Shown: piece after piece, positions 1-5,739 of the stretch | Position numbering within the stretch: the stretch's first letter is position 1 | Layout: every line of letters starts with the position of its first letter | NCBI GenBank assembly: GCA_025058955.1 | Contig: JANXDV010000067.1 | Location: 1 to 5,739 of the forward strand | Reading direction: 5' to 3' | Origin: Archaeoglobaceae archaeon | Lineage (GTDB): Archaea; Halobacteriota; Archaeoglobi; Archaeoglobales; Archaeoglobaceae | Length of the DNA stretch: 5,739 nucleotides | The notes under the pieces: generated by a model | The model's database searches: none | Told to the model about the DNA's origin: nothing | What the model saw: the letters and a program-made list of their open reading frames with translations, nothing else | Translations under genes and position numbers: made by a program

Positions 1-895
1 CTGCAAAAAAGGGATTTCCCAAGAGATCTCTTTTAATGCTTAGATTGCGATCCGCAAAGTATATGGCACGAATAGCAAATCTCTTCGGCTTTACTCTTTC
101 GATCTTTTTCTCCTCAAAGGCTTTAACGTGTAGCGAGAAAAGATTCACGTCAAGGCTCCATTCTACGCTATCCAAAGAGCCTTGGAACCTTGGATTAAGC
201 TCTAAAACATAGGGCTTGTCCGCTAATACGAAATCGATGCCAATAGAACCTTTTAAATCAAAAAGCTCTGCAGTTTCTATTGCTATCCTCTCAAGTTCCC
301 TTCTTTTCTCTTCCTCAACCTTTAAAGGGGTTAAATTTCCGCTGTATCGAAAGCCATGAGCGTTCATTTCTTTCCAGCCTGAGAATACGAGATTGCAAGC
401 CAAAGGGACTATTTCACGAGATGAAAGCAAAGAAACACTACAAGGAATTCCTTCTATGAACTCTTGCAGAATACAGCCCTCTTCTTCTTTTTCCGCAAAC
501 TTTATCCCCTCTCCACCACCACCAAATCTTGGTTTTGCTATCGCTTTACCTTCAGGCTTTTTTAAAACCTTTGGATGTGGAATTCCAGCTTTTTCAAGAG
601 TTTTATAGAATTCGAGCTTGTCAACGATCTTCTTAACAACCTTTGGTTCATTGCATAGAAGTTCTGCATTGATCTCAAAGCTCTCAAAGTTTGAGCAAAG
701 CACAACTTTCGCATTCTTCTCCTGAGCAATTCTCTCCGCTTCTTCTACTTTCTCGATTGGATAAACTTTTTCGCAAAAAAGTTGAAGATCCGCATCGATA
801 TACTTAGTTATTGCATAAACCTCATATCCTGCTCTCTTCGCAGAGCTGGCAACATTACGAACGTTTGTCCCGATCAAGAGCACTTTCTCAGACAT
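1..895 (-). CDS. ATP-grasp superfamily ligase, COG2232-like (3' end outside window)
   Basis: The 298 visible codons encode an ATP-grasp enzyme, a class that normally joins a carboxylate to an amine or thiol through an acyl-phosphate using ATP. An N-terminal Rossmann-like pre-ATP-grasp fold opens with VLLIGTNVRNVASSAKRAGY (residues 5-24). Next come DKLEFYKTL (92-100), the lysine of AIAKPRF (K121), a glycine loop GGGGEGI (125-131), the hinge-like LQEFIEG (143-149), and the metal-binding acidic residues D221 and E232 in ELNPRFQGS (232-240). It resembles the predicted carboligases of COG2232 more than RimK/CofF. The substrate is unknown. Adjacency to cofE makes a cofactor-related amino-acid ligase an attractive inference only. 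The ATG overlaps the cofE end by 22 bases, and AAGGAG abuts it with no spacer. A GTG four codons later (883-881) lies 9 bases after GGAGATG and is a serious alternative start. The C-terminus continues beyond position 1. Confidence 0.85.
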   Translation of the reverse strand, partial: MSEKVLLIGTNVRNVASSAKRAGYEVYAITKYIDADLQLFCEKVYPIEKVEEAERIAQEKNAKVVLCSNFESFEINAELLCNEPKVVKKIVDKLEFYKTLEKAGIPHPKVLKKPEGKAIAKPRFGGGGEGIKFAEKEEEGCILQEFIEGIPCSVSLLSSREIVPLACNLVFSGWKEMNAHGFRYSGNLTPLKVEEEKRRELERIAIETAELFDLKGSIGIDFVLADKPYVLELNPRFQGSLDSVEWSLDVNLFSLHVKAFEEKKIERVKPKRFAIRAIYFADRNLSIKRDLLGNPFFA

Positions 896-1659
896 CTCCT
901 TATTAAATCCTCCTCCTCACTTCTGTAGATCTCCTTCACCTTTCCATTGCCGAGAACTCTTAAACCTCTTACAATAACCGCTGGGATTGCATCATTCGCT
1001 TCTCCCATTAGAAGGTTTGCAAAGCTTGCGATCTCATCTGCTATGCACTCAACAGTCACCTCGAGCACATTGCCAAATAGATCCTGAATTCCCCTCCAAT
1101 CTCTCATCGCCCAAATTCCTGAAATCCCAACTGCAACTCCAACGACGCCTTTTCTAAAGCATCTTCCATTCGTGTCTGTTATTATGATTCCAACCCTTTT
1201 GCCCGTAAGCTCCTCGAGCCTCCTTCTTATTCTCTCTGCGCTTTGATCTGGATCTATGAGTGGCAAAATTATGCTTCCTTTCTCGATGTTCGAAGCGTCA
1301 ATTCCTGCATTGACACAAATATTGCCGTATTTAGCCTTTACAAGCAGAAAAGGCTCTTTTATTAGAATTTCCTCACTCTCCTCTATAACCGCCTGAACAA
1401 ACTCCGGTGGCTTTCCAACTTTACTGCTGAGTTCAAAAGCCAAAGGACTTGGCTTGTAATCGCTGAGCTTTCTCACTCTTCCCTCAGCCTTTGCGACGAT
1501 CGTGGAGCAGATCACGATTATGTCCTCATCCTCGATCTCAGCTTTTTCCACGATCAGCTTGGCTATGTCGTCCCCCTTCTTTATTAAAGGAAGTCCACGA
1601 ATAGGAATAAATTCAACCTTTTCTCGACAAATAGCTGAAGATGATGCTCGCAAGCTCAT
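874..1659 (-). CDS. cofE: Coenzyme F420-0:L-glutamate (gamma-glutamyl) ligase CofE
   Basis: CofE adds L-glutamates through gamma-linkages to F420-0, using GTP and a divalent metal, to build the F420 tail in the cytoplasm. Archaeoglobaceae need F420 for C1 metabolism and F420H2 oxidation. Family signatures are continuous: FIPIRGLPLI (17-26), CSTIVAKAEGR (51-61), NAGIDASN (117-124, D121), TDTNGRCFRKG (161-171, D162), the DEIASFANLLMGEA segment (208-221) and a C-terminal EIYRSEEEDLIRRC (243-256). D121 and D162 fit the metal/nucleotide-binding aspartates near 109 and 150 in A. fulgidus CofE (numbers from memory), implying about 12 extra N-terminal residues. The annotated ATG gives 261 aa against about 249 in that homologue. 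It is the last in-frame ATG; TTG at 1653 is the only later canonical start. The reading frame opens further upstream to 1737, inside alaS, but those residues (MRREVVEEEKSS) look like alaS out of frame. It overlaps alaS by 47 bases. Function is very secure; the start is not. Confidence 0.93.
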   Translation of the reverse strand: MSLRASSSAICREKVEFIPIRGLPLIKKGDDIAKLIVEKAEIEDEDIIVICSTIVAKAEGRVRKLSDYKPSPLAFELSSKVGKPPEFVQAVIEESEEILIKEPFLLVKAKYGNICVNAGIDASNIEKGSIILPLIDPDQSAERIRRRLEELTGKRVGIIITDTNGRCFRKGVVGVAVGISGIWAMRDWRGIQDLFGNVLEVTVECIADEIASFANLLMGEANDAIPAVIVRGLRVLGNGKVKEIYRSEEEDLIRRCLRKCS

Positions 1660-4306
1660 CTCTTGAGAGCAATTTCTCCATTGCTCCTTGTGCGAGCTCT
1701 TTTCTTCCTCCACCACTTCCCTTCGCATATTTTCCAACCTCCTTTATAATTTCTCTTGCATCATAATTCCCAAAGGCAAAAGCAACAACCATAACTTTGC
1801 CCTCACCTGGAGCCATCAAACAGCCCAAAGCTCTTTTTTTAGCTAAATAGTCTCCAAGCTTTTGCAATTCAGCCATATCTGCTGAAACAATTTCAACAAC
1901 AACCTTTAAGCCATTGAAGTCCTCAGCATTTCTGAGAAGATTTTCTCCAGTGATCTCTGCCATTCTCTCTTTCAGCCTCTCTATTTCCTTCTTTTGCTCT
2001 TTCCACTCTTCAAAGAATCTCTCCACAGTTTTAGGAAGCATTTGTGGTTCTACACGCAGAATCTTGCTCGATTCTTTGAGTAAAGATTCCATTTTTTCAA
2101 TCGCCTCTATTGCGGATTCTGCTACAGCGAACTCAAACCTGATCACTCCATCTTGAATTGAATCAACGCTTAGGATCTTGATCACTCCTATCTCTCCAGT
2201 GTTAGCACAATGCGTTCCTCCACATGCTTGGACATCATCTCCAACTTGCACAATTCTTATATCCTTCCCCGGCGGAACTCCACCTTGATAAAGTCTGAAG
2301 CCAAATTTCTTCTCCGCATCAATTCGATCCATCCAGAACCATTTTATTGGCTTATTTGCAAATACTTCTTTATTTGCAAGCCTCTCTATTTCTCTAACTT
2401 CTTCATCAGAAAACTTCCTGTAATGAGTTACATCGAGTCTTGCCTTCTCAAACTCCTTTTTCGCTCCTGCTTGCCATATGTGCTTTCCATACAGCTTTTG
2501 AAGTGTGTATAAAAGCACATGTGTTGCTGAGTGATGTCTCATATGCCTTAACCTTTTTTCTGGATCAATATAACCTTTGATCTCTCCTTCCAAGGCAATA
2601 GGACTTTCGAGCTTGTGCAGAACAATTCCATCGACTTCAATGACAGAAACAACCTTAAATTTTTCACCATTCGCAACTATGTAGCCAGAATCGCTATCTT
2701 GCCCACCGCTCTCAGGATAAAATGCGGTTCTGTCGAGGATCAAGAAACCATTTTCAAAACCTATAACCTTTGCGAAGAACTCAAAGAGCTTTGGATTATC
2801 GTAGTAGAGCTTTTTCGTCTTTGGATAATCTTTTGAAAGCTTTATCTCTCTTTTTTCCTCTTTTACCGCTTTAGAATGCTTCTTTGCAAGTTCTGAATAG
2901 AAATCTGTTGGAATTTCAACGCTAACTCCCTTCTCCTCCGCCATCCTTAGTGCAATTTCTGCTGGAATTCCATGAGAATCGTAAAACTCGATCAGATCCC
3001 CCTTCTCGATTCTTTTCTTTTTCTCAATTGTTCTCTCTATCATTTTCAAACCCTTCGAGATCGTAGTCTTAAATCTATCCTTTTCCAGTTCCAAGATCTC
3101 TTGAATCGTCTCCATTGGAATTTCGAATTTAAATCCAAGAATTTTTTTGTGCAGATCGAGTAGATCGTAGAGCCCAAGGTTTAGCTGAAGCTCCTCCATT
3201 ATTCTGAAGCTTCTTCTAACGATTAACCTTGCAAGATAACCCGCACCAGCATTCGAGGGCACTAAGCCGTCGCCGAGCATGAAAAGCAAGCATCTCGTAT
3301 GATCTGCAAGAGAGTAAATTTTTGCCATTGGCTCTATGAGCTTTTTAACTTCTTCAACGCTAATTTCAAACTTCTTTGAGATCTCTGAAAGAATTTTATC
3401 TCTCGAATGCCCTATTCCAGCAAGCTTCGAAGTTTCTGCTACGATCGATCTTAGATCTTTACCTCTAAGGTAATTTAGACCGCTTGAATCGAAGATCTTA
3501 TCGAGCACTTTGCCGAAGATCGCATCGTAAACAGTCGGAGATCCTTTGCTCATCCATACAAACCTTTCAAGCCCATAACCAGTGTCAACAATGTAATTGT
3601 CCATCTTCCGATATCTCTCCCCCTTGATCTCTATGTCTCCACGATCGTCTAATTGGAGATTCATGAAAACGAGTGTTGCCAATTCAAGTCCAGAGACTAT
3701 TGCTTCTAAACAAGGTCCAGCGTTGCCACCGCCAGCCCATGGTTCTTCCTTGTAAACTATTTCTTCCTTCCTTATTCCAAGCTTTTCGAGTAGCTCTGTG
3801 CAATAGGCAACAGTTTCGTTCTTCCAGTAAATCTCTTTGCCGGGAAAGTTAAAAGCGTGGTGAGCCATCATTTCAAAAAGAGTCAAATGTCTTCCTGTTA
3901 TTCCAACGCTATCCAAATCGTCAAGCCTTATACATGGCTGAGAGATCGTCAGCGGATTAGCTGGTGGTGGAGCAATACCAGCGGTTACAAAAGGCTGGAA
4001 ATCTGCGATGCTTGCAATTGTTAGATATATATCATCCCTCCACCTTGCAACGACTGGATATCTCTCGATCCTTGTATGAGCCCTTTCTTCAAAGAATTTC
4101 AGATAGAACTCACGCATTTCATCGAGTTCAAAGCTTTTCTTGAAGGGAGAATTGTTGATAAAGGTGTATCCTCCGCAAGGTGGATCTCCACAGATCTCGC
4201 GATCATCTGCAGTCCAAAAGTTTTTGCCGCATTTAACGCATCGCCTTCTCATGAAACCGTTCTCCTTCAGAAACGTGATGTCGAGGTATTCCTTCTCGAG
4301 AGTCAT
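1613..4306 (-). CDS. alaS: Alanyl-tRNA synthetase, archaeal type
   Basis: This 897-residue enzyme attaches alanine to tRNA-Ala and hydrolyses mischarged Ser- and Gly-tRNA-Ala. Its length is close to the roughly 906 aa of A. fulgidus AlaRS. An archaeal N-terminal Cys4 region (C23, C26, C39, C44) precedes the class II catalytic core, with ARWRDD (87-92), GRHLTLFEMMAHHAFN (138-153), WAGGGNAGP (190-198) and DTGYGLERFVW (241-251). N352 in PSNAGAGYLAR and D443 in FYDSHGIP match the residues reading the G3:U70 pair (N359 and D450 in A. fulgidus, from memory; both offset by 7). The editing domain has TAFYPESGGQ (527-536), the H592-x3-H596 pair and CGGTH (C695-H699), so the four usual zinc ligands are present. 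A coiled linker (about 760-785) leads to the C-terminal domain with the glycine-rich GSGGGRKELAQG (863-874). The ATG has no Shine-Dalgarno and lies 25 bases after a TATA box, which fits a leaderless transcript. It heads the leftward operon. Confidence 0.98.
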   Translation of the reverse strand: MTLEKEYLDITFLKENGFMRRRCVKCGKNFWTADDREICGDPPCGGYTFINNSPFKKSFELDEMREFYLKFFEERAHTRIERYPVVARWRDDIYLTIASIADFQPFVTAGIAPPPANPLTISQPCIRLDDLDSVGITGRHLTLFEMMAHHAFNFPGKEIYWKNETVAYCTELLEKLGIRKEEIVYKEEPWAGGGNAGPCLEAIVSGLELATLVFMNLQLDDRGDIEIKGERYRKMDNYIVDTGYGLERFVWMSKGSPTVYDAIFGKVLDKIFDSSGLNYLRGKDLRSIVAETSKLAGIGHSRDKILSEISKKFEISVEEVKKLIEPMAKIYSLADHTRCLLFMLGDGLVPSNAGAGYLARLIVRRSFRIMEELQLNLGLYDLLDLHKKILGFKFEIPMETIQEILELEKDRFKTTISKGLKMIERTIEKKKRIEKGDLIEFYDSHGIPAEIALRMAEEKGVSVEIPTDFYSELAKKHSKAVKEEKREIKLSKDYPKTKKLYYDNPKLFEFFAKVIGFENGFLILDRTAFYPESGGQDSDSGYIVANGEKFKVVSVIEVDGIVLHKLESPIALEGEIKGYIDPEKRLRHMRHHSATHVLLYTLQKLYGKHIWQAGAKKEFEKARLDVTHYRKFSDEEVREIERLANKEVFANKPIKWFWMDRIDAEKKFGFRLYQGGVPPGKDIRIVQVGDDVQACGGTHCANTGEIGVIKILSVDSIQDGVIRFEFAVAESAIEAIEKMESLLKESSKILRVEPQMLPKTVERFFEEWKEQKKEIERLKERMAEITGENLLRNAEDFNGLKVVVEIVSADMAELQKLGDYLAKKRALGCLMAPGEGKVMVVAFAFGNYDAREIIKEVGKYAKGSGGGRKELAQGAMEKLLSRDELASIIFSYLSRKG

Positions 4307-4325
4307 CGAGTTCTGTTCTAAGCAC

Positions 4326-4346
4326 GATATATATCTTTACCCTTAA
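4326..4346 (-). promoter_or_regulatory. Probable archaeal TATA box/BRE promoter of alaS
   Basis: Read on the minus strand this is TTAAGGGTAAAGATATATATC. The ATATAT core is centred near 4331, 25 bases before the A of the alaS ATG, which is the usual archaeal TATA-to-start-site distance. Transcription should therefore begin at or next to the start codon, which explains why no ribosome binding site precedes alaS. The core GATATATATC (4326-4335) is a perfect 10-base palindrome, so direction must come from the flanking purine-rich BRE-like bases. Position and composition are seen; promoter activity is inferred. Confidence 0.6.
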
Positions 4347-4352
4347 CTGCGG

Positions 4353-4372
4353 GAAAACCTAAAAGCTTAAAG
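4353..4372 (+). promoter_or_regulatory. Probable archaeal TATA box/BRE promoter of the M50 protease gene
   Basis: The sequence GAAAACCTAAAAGCTTAAAG contains an AT-rich box (TAAAAGCTTAAA, 4360-4371) preceded by a purine run that could act as BRE. Depending on which part binds TBP, its centre lies 25-30 bases before the ATG at 4394, as expected for a leaderless mRNA. It is less canonical than the alaS box. It lies only about 25 bases from that box, so two TBP/TFB complexes would be close neighbours on the divergent region. Confidence 0.5.
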
Positions 4373-4393
4373 ATTGTGTCGCCAACAAAAGCT

Positions 4394-5479
4394 ATGGATG
4401 CCTCCCTCCGCATAGCGAGGATTAAAGGTATAGAGATCACGATCCACTGGAGTCTCTTCATAATCCTTTTTGTCCTTTCAAGTTATTTCTACACTTCAAC
4501 CGAACCTTTTGGCTTTGCAAATCTAAAAGAGTTTGAAAGAATTGCTTTCTCGATTTTAGCATCGGTTTTTGTATTCATTGCGGTGCTCATCCATGAGCTT
4601 GCTCATTCACTTGTTGCAATGAGATTTGGTGTTAAAGTAAAGGGAATCATGCTCTTCATCTTCGGCGGAGTTGCGATGATGGAGAAAATTCCAAAGAATC
4701 CAAAAGAGGAGTTGGCTGTAGCCTTAGCTGGACCATTTGCGAGCTTAGCAATTGCTCTCTTAAGTTTCATAATCTCTATAAATACAAAAGGAGGATTATC
4801 GATGTTTTTCCTGATCAATGCATACTTTAACTCAATTTTGACGATCTTCAACCTCATTCCCGCGTTTCCAATGGATGGTGGAAGAGTTTTGCGTTCAATT
4901 ATAGCGAGAAGAACGAGTTACAGTAGAGCTACAAAAACCGCTGCTGGGATTGGTAAGGCAATAGCAATTGCGATGGGTATAATTGGATTCTTTGCTGTGA
5001 ACATATGGTTAATGCTCATTGCACTCTTCATCTATCTTGGCGCAAGCGAGGAGGAGAAGATCGTTACCGCAGAAGACCTTTTTTCCAGATTCTCAATTGG
5101 AGACATAATGACAAAAGAAGTCATCTCTGTCACTCCAGATACGAGAATTGGAGAAGTCATTGAGCTTATGTTCAAGCACAAGCATCTTGGCTATCCTGTT
5201 GTGAAAGATGGCGAGCTCGTCGGAATTGTGACGTTAAAAGATATAATGAACGCAGATCCAAATACGAGGATAGAAGAGGTTATGAGCAAAGAGCTTTTGA
5301 CTCTTTCACCCAAAGAAAGAGCATTTGAGGCTTTTAGAATCATGAGCGAGAAGGGTATTGGAAGAATACCAGTTGTTGAAGATGGAAAACTTGTTGGAAT
5401 AGTTTCAAGGAGTGATTTGATGAAGATCAAAGAATTGCTCGAATTTCTGGAGGTGTTGGAGTGGAAAAGAAGCTCATAA
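4394..5479 (+). CDS. Site-2-protease-type membrane metalloprotease (M50) with two CBS domains
   Basis: This is a 361-residue intramembrane zinc protease, presumably cleaving membrane-bound substrates within the bilayer. Hydrophobic segments lie at roughly 20-36, 51-69, 108-129, 137-155 and 189-215. The zinc site is HELAH (67-71, catalytic E68) in the second segment, and the third ligand is D161 in NLIPAFPMDGG (153-163). GGVAMMEKIPKNPKEE (91-106) is the conserved loop before the LAGP segment. Two C-terminal CBS domains follow (about 235-286 and 292-346), each with the V-x-DG-x-LVGIV pattern and an IMTKEVISVTP or VMSKELLTLSP opening. The layout matches the SpoIVFB/M. jannaschii S2P subgroup, where the CBS pair is a cytoplasmic nucleotide-sensing regulator. 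The natural substrate cannot be read from sequence. I prefer the ATG, placed 25-30 bases after an AT box, over an in-frame GTG at 4376, which would sit only a few bases from that box. Neither start has a Shine-Dalgarno. The gene is divergent from alaS and overlaps the next gene by 19 bases. Confidence 0.95.
   Translation: MDASLRIARIKGIEITIHWSLFIILFVLSSYFYTSTEPFGFANLKEFERIAFSILASVFVFIAVLIHELAHSLVAMRFGVKVKGIMLFIFGGVAMMEKIPKNPKEELAVALAGPFASLAIALLSFIISINTKGGLSMFFLINAYFNSILTIFNLIPAFPMDGGRVLRSIIARRTSYSRATKTAAGIGKAIAIAMGIIGFFAVNIWLMLIALFIYLGASEEEKIVTAEDLFSRFSIGDIMTKEVISVTPDTRIGEVIELMFKHKHLGYPVVKDGELVGIVTLKDIMNADPNTRIEEVMSKELLTLSPKERAFEAFRIMSEKGIGRIPVVEDGKLVGIVSRSDLMKIKELLEFLEVLEWKRSS
5449..5455 (+). 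promoter_or_regulatory. Strong Shine-Dalgarno for the TraB-family gene
   Basis: GGAGGTG lies inside the end of the M50 protease gene, five bases before the GTG at 5461. It closely matches the archaeal 16S rRNA 3' end complement and decides the start of the downstream gene. It contrasts with the two probable leaderless first genes of the divergent operons and supports internal, coupled initiation on a shared mRNA. Confidence 0.8.
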
Positions 5480-5739
5480 TCATTGGCACTGCGCATGTTT
5501 TGCAGAAGAGCGTTGAAGAAGTAAGGAATGTCATCGAAATGGAAAAGCCAGACGCTGTGGCGGTTGAGCTTTGTCCAGCAAGGTATAAAGCTTTGATGGG
5601 AGAAAGAGAAGAGGTAAAAGTGTCAGAGATCCTTAAAAAAGGTGATTTCTTTTTAATACTTTTACAACTAATTCTTGGCTATTTCCAGAGAAAAATCGGA
5701 GAAGAGATGAGGACTAAGCCTGGTGAAGAGATGCTCACA
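5461..5739 (+). CDS. TraB/PrgY family protein, N-terminal part (3' end outside window)
   Basis: The 93 visible codons open with VEKKLIIIGTAHVLQKSVEE, carrying the GTAH signature (residues 9-12) of the TraB/PrgY (PF01963) family, followed by the second block VAVELCPARY (33-42, with E36, R41, Y42). The family includes bacterial pheromone-shutdown proteins and is related to TIKI proteins, for which GxxH motifs are proposed metal ligands of an unusual protease. Archaeal members usually have C-terminal membrane segments, which would lie beyond the window. A hydrophobic run FFLILLQLILGYF (63-75) is followed by a basic/acidic stretch. The GTG start is set by a good Shine-Dalgarno and gives a 19-base overlap with the protease gene, indicating co-transcription and probably translational coupling. 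The activity of archaeal members is not established, so no substrate is proposed. Confidence 0.88.
   Translation, partial: MEKKLIIIGTAHVLQKSVEEVRNVIEMEKPDAVAVELCPARYKALMGEREEVKVSEILKKGDFFLILLQLILGYFQRKIGEEMRTKPGEEMLT

Noticed and set aside
393..608. Plus-strand open frame of 71 codons
   Set aside because: It lies antisense inside the ATP-grasp gene, is low-complexity (Ser/Pro/Phe-rich), has no family motif, and the minus strand carries clear homology there.
1499..1518. Inverted repeat ATCGTG...CACGAT
   Set aside because: The arms are only six bases and encode the conserved CSTIV region of CofE; chance and codon constraint explain it, with no T-run to suggest a terminator.
1660..1737. Longer cofE reading frame starting at TTG 1737 or ATG 1728
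   Set aside because: The extra residues are charged, low-complexity translation of the alaS C-terminal glycine-rich region in another frame, and would add about 40 residues beyond the usual CofE N-terminus.
1914..3163. Four plus-strand open frames of 63-100 codons (1914-2156, 2210-2512, 2615-2836, 2972-3163)
   Set aside because: All are antisense shadows of alaS, whose editing and C-terminal domains are unbroken and conserved. None has a recognisable motif or a convincing ribosome binding site.
4076..4346. Two overlapping plus-strand open frames (81 and 68 codons) antisense to the alaS start
   Set aside because: They run through the Cys4-encoding alaS region and into its promoter, show no protein-like conservation, and lack an initiation signal.
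4376..4393. GTG start extending the M50 protease by six residues
   Set aside because: The GTG sits only a few bases from the AT box and has no Shine-Dalgarno, while the ATG at 4394 fits the leaderless spacing. Homology begins after both, so this is preference, not proof.
4603..5496. Minus-strand open frames of 84 and 101 codons
   Set aside because: They are antisense to the M50 protease and its CBS domains, which carry all expected catalytic and CBS motifs.

Overview
The window reads as a compact stretch of an archaeal chromosome, most likely from the Archaeoglobaceae (Archaeoglobus, Ferroglobus, Geoglobus relatives). Three things point there: an archaeal-type alanyl-tRNA synthetase with an N-terminal Cys4 region, a coenzyme F420-0:gamma-glutamyl ligase (CofE) directly downstream of it as in Archaeoglobus fulgidus (AF2255 and AF2256, from memory), and leaderless-looking starts placed about 25 bases after TATA boxes. 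The family assignment is inference; no rRNA or other phylogenetic marker is present.

Layout. Two gene sets diverge from an 87-base intergenic region at 4307-4393. Leftward (minus strand), alaS is followed by cofE, which overlaps its end, and then by an ATP-grasp ligase that overlaps the end of cofE and runs off the left edge. Rightward (plus strand), a site-2-protease-type membrane metalloprotease (M50) with two C-terminal CBS domains is followed, with a 19-base overlap, by a TraB/PrgY-family gene that runs off the right edge. Coding density is close to 100%, and no stretch over 300 bases lacks a gene. I see no tRNA, CRISPR array, insertion sequence or long repeat.

How the genes work together. 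The leftward operon joins translation (tRNA-Ala charging and editing) to F420 tail glutamylation and an uncharacterised ATP-dependent ligase. The overlaps suggest translational coupling rather than a shared pathway. The ATP-grasp gene is the only part with an unknown reaction. The rightward pair looks like a small membrane-proteolysis or signalling module: an intramembrane protease with a nucleotide-sensing CBS pair, coupled to a TraB-like protein of a family with proposed metalloprotease-like activity.

The main oddity is the cofE start. At the position homologous to the A. fulgidus CofE start there is no ATG, GTG or TTG. The protein therefore either carries an 11-13 residue N-terminal extension encoded inside the alaS end, or starts at a non-canonical codon. 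I found no clearly new system. The window is mostly recognisable archaeal core genome plus one ligase of unknown substrate.
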